Positions 1 through 6,592 of a stretch of 25,245 nt of DNA are shown in pieces. Both the position numbers and the translations under genes were made by a program. Every line of letters begins with the position of its first letter. The stretch's first letter is position 1. Source of the DNA: a virus; IMG/VR virus record IMGVR_UViG_3300008262_000858, positions 1 to 25,245 of that record; one strand, given 5' to 3'. The notes beneath the pieces are model-generated. The model was not told where the DNA came from, did not search any database, and was given only the letters and a program-made list of their open reading frames with translations.

Positions 1-105
1 ACGAAGACCTTCAAGAAGACCGGTTCTTTCCCACTTCGATACAAGAGCTTTTGCTGCATTTCTTTGCACGAAGTCATTTGTTTGTAATAAATTTGAAATA
101 CTCAT
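1..105 (-). CDS. Major capsid protein, N-terminal fragment (T4 gp23-like)
   Basis: Only the first 35 codons are present; the gene runs off the low-coordinate edge of the window. The visible N-terminus contains LVSKWERTGLLEGL, which resembles the T4-type gp23 start, where a short helical segment with a K-W pair precedes LLEG. The start at 105 is supported by a good Shine-Dalgarno sequence (AAAGGA at 115-120, nine bases upstream). It lies 24 bp downstream of the gp22-like scaffold gene, which is the 22-to-23 order of T4-type head cassettes. The product would be the main hexameric shell protein, processed by the prohead protease encoded at 2505-3134. The call rests on context plus the short N-terminus, because the diagnostic body of the protein is outside the window. 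Confidence 0.8.
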   Translation of the reverse strand, partial: MSISNLLQTNDFVQRNAAKALVSKWERTGLLEGLR

Positions 106-114
106 TTTTTTGTT

Positions 115-120
115 TCCTTT
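115..120 (-). promoter_or_regulatory. Shine-Dalgarno site of the capsid gene
   Basis: The coding strand reads AAAGGA nine bases before the ATG at 105. It is among the clearest ribosome-binding sites in the window and fixes the start of the capsid gene. In a Bacteroidota-infecting phage a strong site here is notable, because these hosts usually do not rely on Shine-Dalgarno pairing. Confidence 0.7.
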
Positions 121-129
121 GTTTTAATG

Positions 130-1047
130 TTATAGCAATCCTGCTAATTTTTTCCATCTGTTAGCCAATTCAAATCCTTCGTTAAGAATTGGAGCAGATT
201 TAGGAGCCGTTGTGTGTGTTGCTTTAGATGCATAAGACTCTTTTACTACTCGCTTCTTAGTTTCAGGACGTTTGAATGATTCAGCCAACGTGCTAAATAC
301 TAATTTTACTTCTCTTGTGTTTCCTGCACGATCAAAATTTTCAATCACTTTCATTTTCTGACCTTCAGTTAACTCAAAATTGCGGAACAATTTGTTTGTG
401 TAAAGAAGTTTTGCATTCAGAAGATTTACTTCGTTGATGATGTTGTTTAGTTTTTTAACTGTGCGATAAGCTTCTTCTAACTCTTCTTTAGCTTCTGCTA
501 ACTCATCATGAACTTTAGCAGTTCCATCTTCATCCTCTGCAGAAACATCACCTTCTGTTTTGTAATTTTCTTCACGAAGAATTGCTTCAATGATTTCATC
601 GATATCTTCTTCCAGAGTGTCATCATCGTGTGAATATTTACCTTCTGGCATTTCTTCTGCTGGCATTTCATCATCTGGCATTTCATCAGAAATTGCATCT
701 TCATGTAAATCTTCTTCTAATTCACGAATAATGGATTCTAGATCTAGATCTCTTTCATCATGTCCGTAGCCTTCATTGTACTCGTCAGACATTTCTTCAT
801 CAGACATTTCTGCATCCATTGCTGGTTCTTGTTCTGCCGGTACTTCTTCTTCTTCTGCACCAACCATTCCTTCAAGATCCCATTCACCGTCGTTGTCGAA
901 ATCTAATCCGACATTAACTTGTTCTGGTGATCCTGTCATTGCTTCATCACCCATTTCCGCATCCATGTCCATTTCTGCATCCATTGGTTCTGCTGCATCT
1001 ACATCTTCATCGCCTTCTAATTCCATACGTAGTTTTTCACCTAACAT
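130..1047 (-). CDS. Prohead core scaffold protein (T4 gp22-like)
   Basis: The 305-residue product is very acidic in its first half, with repeated D/E-A/P-E-M clusters around residues 20-45, 75-90 and 120-135. It then has a helical, coiled-coil-like part and a C-terminal block containing LLNAKLLYTNKLF and REVKLVFSTLAESF. That C-terminal block resembles the gp22-like scaffolds of marine T4-type phages, as I remember them. It sits directly upstream of the capsid gene, as gene 22 does in T4. Scaffolds of this kind fill the prohead and are degraded by the gp21-type protease before DNA packaging. The ATG at 1047 is the first standard start, but it has no Shine-Dalgarno sequence, and the frame stays open and protein-like for another 41 codons upstream (see 1048-1170). 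The true start is therefore uncertain. Confidence 0.75.
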   Translation of the reverse strand: MLGEKLRMELEGDEDVDAAEPMDAEMDMDAEMGDEAMTGSPEQVNVGLDFDNDGEWDLEGMVGAEEEEVPAEQEPAMDAEMSDEEMSDEYNEGYGHDERDLDLESIIRELEEDLHEDAISDEMPDDEMPAEEMPEGKYSHDDDTLEEDIDEIIEAILREENYKTEGDVSAEDEDGTAKVHDELAEAKEELEEAYRTVKKLNNIINEVNLLNAKLLYTNKLFRNFELTEGQKMKVIENFDRAGNTREVKLVFSTLAESFKRPETKKRVVKESYASKATHTTAPKSAPILNEGFELANRWKKLAGLL

Positions 1048-1170
1048 ACTTTGAATTCTTGGGGCGAAAGCTTCTTGTAGAGCGATCTTTGCGTTTGCTA
1101 ATGCAGTTTCTTTAACAGCATTTGCATCGGCGATTGCTTGTTTTAGTAAATTTTTGTTTTGGAAATAAGA
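1048..1170 (-). other. In-frame, protein-like 5' extension of the scaffold gene without a standard start codon
   Basis: Reading upstream from the ATG at 1047 in the same frame gives 41 sense codons back to a TAA at 1171-1173. The translation includes LLKQAIADANAVKETALA and then KIALQEAFAPRIQSML, an alanine-rich amphipathic helix that looks like a genuine N-terminus rather than random translation. There is no ATG, GTG or TTG in this stretch; the only near-start codons are ATC at 1132-1134, ATC at 1084-1086 and ATT at 1054-1056. It could be translated from a non-standard start, reflect an assembly or sequence error, or be a decayed N-terminus. Confidence 0.55.
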
Positions 1171-1185
1171 TTATTGAGAATCTTA
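1166..1185 (-). repeat. Short inverted repeat in the scaffold leader
   Basis: The arms TAAGATT and AATCTTA (7 bp) flank a 6-base loop. The hairpin sits at the 5' edge of the protein-like extension and contains the in-frame TAA that closes it. It is AT-rich and has no following U-run on the coding strand, so it is not a terminator. It may be a leader structure or RNA-processing site. Confidence 0.4.
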
Positions 1186-1207
1186 ATAGAAATTTTTAAA
1201 TCAATAG

Positions 1208-1236
1208 ACGCTATATAAGAAATTAAAAAATAGCGT
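1208..1236 (-). repeat. Inverted repeat in the scaffold/capsid leader
   Basis: The arms ACGCTAT and ATAGCGT are perfect 7-bp complements separated by 15 AT-rich bases. The repeat lies between the candidate promoter at 1237-1255 and the start of the scaffold frame, so it would be at the 5' end of the scaffold-capsid transcript. A 5' stem of this kind could stabilise an abundant late mRNA; it could also be an operator. There is no direct evidence for either. Confidence 0.4.
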
Positions 1237-1255
1237 ATTCTTTTATATATATGTG
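1237..1255 (-). promoter_or_regulatory. Candidate late promoter for scaffold-capsid unit
   Basis: The coding strand reads ATATATATAAAAGAAT, closely matching the intergenic motif found before other transcription units here (for example before 6545, 12777 and 15486). It lies about 20 bp downstream of the terminator at 1274-1304, where a new promoter is needed to express the scaffold and capsid genes. That placement is the best argument that the motif is a promoter. Confidence 0.45.
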
Positions 1256-1273
1256 CTAGTTTCAAAAACCAGT

Positions 1274-1304
1274 AAAAAAGCCCTAACTTTTTTAGCTAGG
1301 GCTT
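1274..1304 (-). terminator. Rho-independent terminator after bS21
   Basis: On the coding strand, arms GCCCTAGCT and AGTTAGGGC form a 9-bp stem (one G-U pair, extendable by A-T pairs) with an A5 loop, followed by a run of six T. It lies 20 bp after the bS21 stop codon. It should end the 4688-1325 transcription unit and isolate the scaffold-capsid unit from it. Confidence 0.85.
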
Positions 1305-1324
1305 CAATTCAATTCAAAATAACA

Positions 1325-1570
1325 TCATCTACCATACATATCTCGAATCATTTGCATATAAACTGCATTTGATTTTTCCGTTCTGCGTTGCACTGATGGT
1401 TTAATGTATTCTTTGCGATCTTTAACTGATTCTAATACTCCGGAAGATTTTACTTTGCGTTTCCATGTTTTAAGTGCGATTGCTAAATCTTCTCGAGATG
1501 TTCCAGGTACATGAACTCCTAATGCAGAACCCGGTAAAATCATTTGATGCTGTTTTTGTTTTTTACTCAT
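1325..1570 (-). CDS. rpsU: Phage-encoded 30S ribosomal protein bS21
   Basis: The 81-residue product has a roughly 25-residue N-terminal extension followed by a bS21 domain. The segment ALKTWKRKVKSSGVLESV aligns with the bacterial bS21 pattern AL-(K/R)-x-(F/Y/W)-K-R-x-x-x-x-x-G-V-L-x-x-(V/L), and YIKPSVQRR matches the KPS/T-x-x-(K/R)-R stretch. bS21 binds the 30S platform near the 16S rRNA 3' end and influences start-site choice. The C-terminal part AVYMQMIRD (Tyr71) looks like the Bacteroidota form, in which a C-terminal tyrosine helps bury the anti-Shine-Dalgarno tail; this comparison is from memory. Its ATG overlaps the upstream stop (ATGA), so the two genes are probably translationally coupled, and it is the last gene before a terminator. 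It is likely made late, with head proteins. Confidence 0.88.
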   Translation of the reverse strand: MSKKQKQHQMILPGSALGVHVPGTSREDLAIALKTWKRKVKSSGVLESVKDRKEYIKPSVQRRTEKSNAVYMQMIRDMYGR

Positions 1571-2100
1571 TGTAACTCGTTTTGATTAAATTTATTTGGT
1601 TTTGGGTTAATTGCTGGTGCTTGTTGTTGTGCTCGCACATTGAAACGAAAATGTTTAATTTCTGGCTTCTGTGCAATGTATCCTTGTATTCTTTGTGATT
1701 CTCGAGCCGGATCTTCTCCTAATCTAAAATAAAAGTATCCAACTTTTCCTGATTTAGATATTGTTCGTTTAACTACAGTAAATCCTTTTCGTTCAGCCCA
1801 TTCTTGAATTTCTGATGCTACCGACTGTGCTTCAGCAGGATCTCGAAGAACGTATTCTACGCCTCCGCGGTAATCGGTAATGTTGTTAACTAATTGAGCT
1901 TCTTCGATTTCTGATTCTTCTTCAATGTGAATTCTACCTTTTGTAGTTTTTATAATATGTTGAGCGGCTTTTACTTTGTTTTGATCCATCGCATCTTTTG
2001 GTGATAGAACAACATCTTTTGTCGGATCTGTCTTTCCGGTGGATGTAGATTGTTCTGTTAAACCAAAAAAGTCTCGATATAGTTTTTTAAGTTTATTCAT
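1567..2100 (-). CDS. Conserved head-cassette protein of unknown function
   Basis: I do not recognise the 177-residue family. The N-terminus (KKLYRDFFGLTEQ) is a short basic-amphipathic helix ending in L-T-E, which resembles the capsid-targeting peptides that T4-type prohead proteases cut after (L/I)-x-E; removal after residue 16 is a guess. Residues 80-150 look like a compact alpha/beta domain (EYVLRDPAEAQSVASEI, then GYFYFRLGEDPA), and the C-terminus is a Q/P/N-rich tail. The start at 2100 is supported by AAGG about nine bases upstream. It lies between the 2129-2503 gene and bS21, with a 4-bp overlap with the latter. A minor head or core protein is the likeliest role. Confidence 0.6.
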   Translation of the reverse strand: MNKLKKLYRDFFGLTEQSTSTGKTDPTKDVVLSPKDAMDQNKVKAAQHIIKTTKGRIHIEEESEIEEAQLVNNITDYRGGVEYVLRDPAEAQSVASEIQEWAERKGFTVVKRTISKSGKVGYFYFRLGEDPARESQRIQGYIAQKPEIKHFRFNVRAQQQAPAINPKPNKFNQNELQ

Positions 2101-2128
2101 TATTATACCTTATAATAAGTATTTTTTA

Positions 2129-2503
2129 TTACATATCAAAGTAACGATTCAACGTTTGACCAATATTTTCATATGCCATTGCCATTCGTTCTTGCAGCAT
2201 TTTCATCTCTTTGCATGAATCTTCAAATATTTTATAATCTTCTTGTAAACGTTTATTTGTTTGTCGATGTGATACTTGATCAAACCAATCTTGTTTTTCA
2301 GTCATGATTCGTTGTGCAGATTCCACAATATTTCGAACGCGTTCTGCCATTTGTTCTAAATCGCCTTTACCATATACAGATTCTCCTAATGCTGTGAAGT
2401 TTTTTATTTCCTGCATTACTGCTAATTTTTCTTCTTTAGATAACGGCTTTGGTTGATCATCCATCAACGTTTCGAGAATCATTTTTAAATTTGGTGTATT
2501 CAT
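2129..2503 (-). CDS. Small helical head-cassette protein
   Basis: The 124-residue product is almost entirely helical by eye, with charged heptad-like segments (KEEKLAVMQEIKNF, RRxNE-like turns, then KEMKMLQERMAMAYENIG) and a C-terminal LNRYFDM. Similar small proteins ending in a NRYYD-like motif sit beside the protease gene in marine T4-type phages, as I recall; their function is unknown. The frame is open back to 2554, but a start there would overlap the protease gene by 50 bp. The ATG at 2503 has AGGA (2510-2513) at good spacing and lies 1 bp after the protease stop, so I use 2503. A chaperone or core component is possible. Confidence 0.65.
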   Translation of the reverse strand: MNTPNLKMILETLMDDQPKPLSKEEKLAVMQEIKNFTALGESVYGKGDLEQMAERVRNIVESAQRIMTEKQDWFDQVSHRQTNKRLQEDYKIFEDSCKEMKMLQERMAMAYENIGQTLNRYFDM

Positions 2504-2504
2504 A

Positions 2505-3134
2505 TTATATCCTACATTTTCCATCTTCACAAAGTATTGATGTAATTGCATCATGTACTCGTGCGTATTTGTTTGGTTTTACATTGTTATTTACTGATTC
2601 ATTCATATGTGTTGGACGCATAAATGCTCCATGTGTTGAAGGATTAGATACAAAATCCCAACAAATCAATTCAAAGTCTTCTTGTACTTCTACTGCACTT
2701 TCATTGCGAAGTTCTTTAACTGATCCTAATCCGCGCGATGAAATACCTAATGTGATTCCCGCACGAAACAGTTCTTTAAGAATTTTACCGGATGGCGTAT
2801 CTAGTACTTGCACTGCGCCTTTTAAATCATCACCATCCCACCATATTTTAAGCACATTGTGAGACACATTGTTCAAGTTAACTACAGATGATTCCGGATG
2901 ATCTAATTCTCCTAATGCTCGGTGCTGATCGATATATTCTTTTTGATATCGCATACATTCACGTTGCAATATGTGTTTTGGATAAATTCTTCCATTCTGG
3001 TTTTTTGCTCCCGCCCTCTGTAAAACTCCTTGCACTACAAAACCACCAGGTATTCCATATGCGGCACCATTTGATTCTGTTAAAGAACCCATTGGCTTGA
3101 ATGGCATATATTCTACTATGAGTTGTTTTGACAT
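2505..3134 (-). CDS. Prohead maturation protease (T4 gp21-like)
   Basis: The 209-residue serine protease matches the gp21-type family. His79 lies in LGELDHPES and the putative nucleophile Ser132 or Ser133 in GISSRGLGS; these are the two conserved blocks of the fold. Downstream, FELICWDFVSNPSTHGAF fits the family's conserved C-terminal beta region. The protease acts inside the prohead, cutting the scaffold and trimming capsid and internal proteins, typically after (L/I)-x-E. The N-terminus contains GSLTES, a plausible self-processing site. The start at 3134 follows a strong AGGAG at 3141-3145. It lies in the head cassette directly upstream of a helical protein and the scaffold/capsid unit, matching the T4-like 20-21-22-23 order with insertions. 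Confidence 0.9.
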   Translation of the reverse strand: MSKQLIVEYMPFKPMGSLTESNGAAYGIPGGFVVQGVLQRAGAKNQNGRIYPKHILQRECMRYQKEYIDQHRALGELDHPESSVVNLNNVSHNVLKIWWDGDDLKGAVQVLDTPSGKILKELFRAGITLGISSRGLGSVKELRNESAVEVQEDFELICWDFVSNPSTHGAFMRPTHMNESVNNNVKPNKYARVHDAITSILCEDGKCRI

Positions 3135-3135
3135 G

Positions 3136-3843
3136 TTATTCTCCTAATGATCTTACTCGCTCTGAAATCTTTATTAATCGTTCTGATATTTTTGTTAATG
3201 CTTTTGAAGTGCTAGGTCCATATGCCGAACTTGTTACTCCGGATTCTGTCTTGAGTCTACTATTATAATTAACGAGTGTTTCAATTTCCTGCAGTTTTTT
3301 AGCAATTTCTTGTATTGTTTCTTTGACTCGTTTCTCAGGTGACTTTTTAGGATCTCCCGTTGCAAAGTCTCGATATCCTTCAATGAGTTGTTCATACTTA
3401 CGTTCCAACACATCTTCTACTCGCAAGGTTTTATGTTTCTTTGTTGAAGTTCCAGGAGTATCAGTTAAATTTTTAGATGGATATTCATATGATTTATGTT
3501 GCCAATCGTTTTCATCCATTGAAAATGGAAATTTATCCATGTATTCTTCTTCTTCTGATTCTGGACGCTGATACCGCTCATCTTTAGATGAATATTGTGG
3601 TGGGGTGTTTACTGATTCATTTGTTTGACCACCTGCCCAAGTAAATTTTTTCTTTTTGAATTTTTTTTCTGAAGTGAATGCTCCTGGTACATTGTATCCA
3701 GCAACTCCCCCGGTAGTACTTATTTCATCCAAATCTTCTGTTTCACAAACACACTCTTCCAATGTTTTATCACATGACCCACAATGATCTGCAGATTCTA
3801 GAACTAAAAACTTTTTTTCCATGTCTCGTAGAAATGAATTCAT
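3136..3843 (-). CDS. Head-cassette protein with N-terminal Cys cluster
   Basis: The family of this 235-residue product is not recognised. Residues 21-33 hold C-x2-C-x6-C-x-C (HCGSCDKTLEECVC), a likely zinc-binding knuckle. A long polar region follows, rich in K, E, S, P and Y (residues 60-135), probably disordered. The last 90 residues contain two helical segments (ERKYEQLIEGYRDF and KETIQEIAKKLQEIETLV) likely to form a coiled coil. The start at 3843 is supported by AAAGGAGG, and the ATG overlaps the upstream stop by 4 bp (ATGA), implying coupling. It occupies the slot of T4 genes 67/68 between portal and protease, so a prohead core or connector-associated role is plausible but unproven. Confidence 0.6.
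   Translation of the reverse strand: MNSFLRDMEKKFLVLESADHCGSCDKTLEECVCETEDLDEISTTGGVAGYNVPGAFTSEKKFKKKKFTWAGGQTNESVNTPPQYSSKDERYQRPESEEEEYMDKFPFSMDENDWQHKSYEYPSKNLTDTPGTSTKKHKTLRVEDVLERKYEQLIEGYRDFATGDPKKSPEKRVKETIQEIAKKLQEIETLVNYNSRLKTESGVTSSAYGPSTSKALTKISERLIKISERVRSLGE
3141..3145 (-). promoter_or_regulatory. Shine-Dalgarno site of the prohead protease
   Basis: AGGAG on the coding strand lies six bases before the ATG at 3134, within the last codons of the preceding gene. It settles the start of the protease gene. Confidence 0.65.
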
Positions 3844-4688
3844 CGAACCTCCTTTAATTCTTTAATCAAATCAAAATAACGTAGCAAAGATAATACATGC
3901 GATTCTTTAATGGTTTTCAGATTTTCTACGTTGCACAACATTTCGGAAAGTTTTTCCACTTTTATTTTAACAACAGCATCATCAATCGTTTTTGCTGCAT
4001 CAGCAAGTTGTTTTTTTATTTTTGGTATAATGGTCTGAACATATTCTCGAAGTGTTGCAGTGTCATTTACGTGAGTAATGTATTTGTTTAAAAGTTGTTT
4101 TTGTGATTCGTTCAATCCAGAATATTTTTCATTGAACTTGTCAATCATTAGTTTGTAAGTCAACAAACGAATTTCTTTTGGCTGTGATTCAAATGTTTCT
4201 AAAACTGCATCTTTCTTTGCAGCAACTCGTTCTGTTAATAGCCCGTGTTGAATAATCGCATTTTTACATTCCAACAGCTGTTTAGGATTATCCGTTTCAG
4301 CATGTTCAAATATCATGTTAATGGATGCTAAAACTTTGTAATTGCTTATGTGCATCTTAGATATGTTATCAAACACAAATTTTTCAGATATTTCTTTAAC
4401 CAGATTGTATTTTTGCCGTTTTAATGCTGTAGAATTCAGTTTTTCATGTGCTGACTTTACAGTGCGGATGTAATCTAATGCCTGTGCCTCACTGCGAAAT
4501 TGTTCTTTTAATAAAGCATTGTATAATTGCAATTCTTTTGAAAGTTCTGTGTTGCGTCCGAAGTATTTTTTAATGATATCTATAGTAACAGACTTATCTG
4601 ATGACAAGGTCTCTGAAGTTAATTTTCTAACTAACATTTCAAATAAAATACCCGTATTCTTGTATTTTGAATGTTTTAGTTTCTTCAT
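3840..4688 (-). CDS. Conserved T4-type phage protein of unknown function
   Basis: The 282-residue, largely helical, basic product starts with KYKNTGILFEMLVRKLTSE. I recall this N-terminal block as shared with hypothetical proteins next to the portal gene in cyanophages and pelagiphages; no function is established that I know of. No catalytic motif is visible. The gene is first in the unit 4688-1325 and is preceded by the intergenic motif at 4710-4722 but has no close Shine-Dalgarno sequence (AAGG lies about 17 bases upstream). Its position between portal and protease and its high helix content suggest a prohead core protein or assembly factor. A packaged internal protein is the alternative. 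Confidence 0.65.
   Translation of the reverse strand: MKKLKHSKYKNTGILFEMLVRKLTSETLSSDKSVTIDIIKKYFGRNTELSKELQLYNALLKEQFRSEAQALDYIRTVKSAHEKLNSTALKRQKYNLVKEISEKFVFDNISKMHISNYKVLASINMIFEHAETDNPKQLLECKNAIIQHGLLTERVAAKKDAVLETFESQPKEIRLLTYKLMIDKFNEKYSGLNESQKQLLNKYITHVNDTATLREYVQTIIPKIKKQLADAAKTIDDAVVKIKVEKLSEMLCNVENLKTIKESHVLSLLRYFDLIKELKEVR
3848..3855 (-). promoter_or_regulatory. Full-length Shine-Dalgarno site
   Basis: AAAGGAGG on the coding strand, four bases from the ATG at 3843, is the strongest ribosome-binding site in the window. It is built into the last codons of the upstream gene and nearly matches the full anti-Shine-Dalgarno complement. Confidence 0.7.
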
Positions 4689-4709
4689 GGGTTGTTCAAT
4701 GCCTTAAAT

Positions 4710-4722
4710 TTATAATAAATAT
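4710..4722 (-). promoter_or_regulatory. Intergenic promoter-like motif
   Basis: The coding strand reads ATATTTATTATAA, 9 bp after the portal stop codon and about 22 bp before the ATG at 4688. It is one of about nine copies of a shared intergenic motif and probably starts the head-cassette transcript. Confidence 0.4.
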
Positions 4723-4730
4723 GGTTAGAA

Positions 4731-6545
4731 TCATAAAATATTGTTTTCGTCCAACATAGTTCCTTTATCTGGATCTAGTTTATCAGCTGATTTCAATGTT
4801 TCGGTAATTATGCTTACTTTTTTATTAGTTCGCATACCTTTCACAATATTCTCAGTTCTGGATTTGAATCTAGGATCTGCTTGGAATGTAGTTTTCTGAT
4901 TTTCTACATCAAATGCCTGATTTATTTGTTTCGTTCCCATTGGATCCCAACCCATAGCATTTTTATGTTGACCGTACTTAATTCCCTCCGGCGGACGACC
5001 TCCTGCATCTTTTTCTTCGACATCTTTGCTAGACATATGCACTGTTGCTAAGTCATGCGGTGTACCATAAGATACTCCGGTTAATGCTGGATCATTGCCT
5101 TCTTGTTCAATTTGATTCTGACGGAATCGAAGCTTCAAGTCTTCAATAACATTGTTTCTTTCTTGCAACCACTGATCTTCTGACATATTAAATATGTATT
5201 CATAAATGTATCTGTCAGAAACTAATTTGCTGTCCTTCATTGCATTAGCCAATGTAATCTTTTCATTCATTAATGCAACTTTTTGTTGATCATAGATAAT
5301 GGATGGGGCAGTTAATTCTAATTCAAACCCAACTAAATCTTCACCTTCAAATCCTTGTGCATATAAATGTACTACAGCAATTTTTGCTAGTTCAGACACA
5401 GCAATTTTTTGTATTCGTTCTATGGTTCTAGCAAATCTTATATCCATAGAAGCTAATGTAGATTTACCTTCAACTCCTTCATCATAACCTAAAAATGGCT
5501 TTGGTATCTTTAAAGCTGCCATCATTTTGTGTTTGATGTATTCAATATCATCCATTCCGGTAAATGTCATGCCTGGCAGTGTGTCTATCTGAGTAGATGA
5601 TTGTCCTCCCCGTACCGGCAGATAATAATCTTCCAACATGTTGTTGATGTTGAAACGCAAATTGTAATTTCCAGTTTGAGGATCGATATGTGGAATCTTT
5701 TTCATTTTAGTCATGATTTGTTCCATGAAAGTATCTACCTCGTTAGGCGGAATATTTCCAATATCGATTTTAAAAATACGCTTTTCCGGAGCTCGCATAA
5801 TACGATGTATAAGCATCGCATCTTCCATCAACATTAATTTCTGAAATTCTTTACGAGCGCCCTCCAGCATGGATCTACCGTACGGTAAAAAGTTAGAATC
5901 TGACAACATTCGAAAATGTGCAATTTCATACACATCATATGTTAATTGTTCAGAAGCTACATTTTTAAATTTAATTTCATATTCACCAGTAGCTTCATTA
6001 TATTCTTCCCAACGTTCCATTTCATAACTTGAAAATGGACGAGCATTAATGATTCCAATTTCTTCAGCAATATCCAATTTTAAAAAGAAATCACCATACT
6101 TTGTCATGTTGCGAATCCATGACCACAAGTTGAATTCAATGTTCAGAATATCATAAAATAAATTGTAAAGTATTTTTTGCACTCTGGTGTTTTGTGCTCG
6201 TATTGTTAACACATCACCGAATTGATCAGCCAATGTAGATTCATCTGAATATATATCTAATGCTGAATTTATAATAGGATCTTTATCCATCATTTCGTAA
6301 TCTGCATACAACTGCATACGATTCTGATGCATATAATAATTGGAATCATATCCACCCATTCCACCAACTCGGTGTTTGTTGGATCCGTGGAGTCTAGTAT
6401 ACCGATCTGCTACTTTGCTTTGTGCTAAATTACCAACACCTTGAAGTCGATTGGTATCAACTATGCGTAATTGGTCTTTGCCATATGCACGAACAATTAC
6501 ATTGGTACTAAACAGGTTTTGTAAACGTTTTCTTAATGACGCCAT
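4731..6545 (-). CDS. Portal vertex protein (T4 gp20-like)
   Basis: The 604-residue product matches T4-type gp20 in length and in its central blocks. RIMRAPEKRIFKIDIGNIPP matches the gp20 pattern (IIRAPEKRVFYIDVGNLPP), followed by MEQIMTKMK, EDYYLPVRGG and IDTLPG. Twelve copies form the ring at the unique head vertex; it nucleates prohead assembly, docks terminase and conducts DNA. The N-terminal part has YADYEMMDKDPIINSALDIY, the usual gp20 helix. The C-terminal 100 residues are polar and glycine-rich, longer than the T4 tail. The start at 6545 is the first ATG after the promoter-like motif; no Shine-Dalgarno sequence is present, only A-rich sequence. It lies 47 bp after terminase, without the tail sheath and tube genes that separate them in T4. 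Confidence 0.93.
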   Translation of the reverse strand: MASLRKRLQNLFSTNVIVRAYGKDQLRIVDTNRLQGVGNLAQSKVADRYTRLHGSNKHRVGGMGGYDSNYYMHQNRMQLYADYEMMDKDPIINSALDIYSDESTLADQFGDVLTIRAQNTRVQKILYNLFYDILNIEFNLWSWIRNMTKYGDFFLKLDIAEEIGIINARPFSSYEMERWEEYNEATGEYEIKFKNVASEQLTYDVYEIAHFRMLSDSNFLPYGRSMLEGARKEFQKLMLMEDAMLIHRIMRAPEKRIFKIDIGNIPPNEVDTFMEQIMTKMKKIPHIDPQTGNYNLRFNINNMLEDYYLPVRGGQSSTQIDTLPGMTFTGMDDIEYIKHKMMAALKIPKPFLGYDEGVEGKSTLASMDIRFARTIERIQKIAVSELAKIAVVHLYAQGFEGEDLVGFELELTAPSIIYDQQKVALMNEKITLANAMKDSKLVSDRYIYEYIFNMSEDQWLQERNNVIEDLKLRFRQNQIEQEGNDPALTGVSYGTPHDLATVHMSSKDVEEKDAGGRPPEGIKYGQHKNAMGWDPMGTKQINQAFDVENQKTTFQADPRFKSRTENIVKGMRTNKKVSIITETLKSADKLDPDKGTMLDENNIL

Positions 6546-6553
6546 ATTTTCTT

Positions 6554-6567
6554 TTAATATAAATATA
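6554..6567 (-). promoter_or_regulatory. Intergenic promoter-like motif
   Basis: The coding strand reads TATATTTATATTAA followed by AAGAA, ending about 6 bp before the portal ATG. It is one of the best matches to the shared motif and lies in the 47-bp gap between terminase and portal. Confidence 0.45.
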
Positions 6568-6592
6568 ACTAATTACAGAACCATGGAGTTTT

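Noticed and set aside
2504-2554. Longer start at 2554 for the helical head protein.
   Set aside because: It would overlap the protease by 50 bp, and the ATG at 2503 has a well-spaced AGGA.
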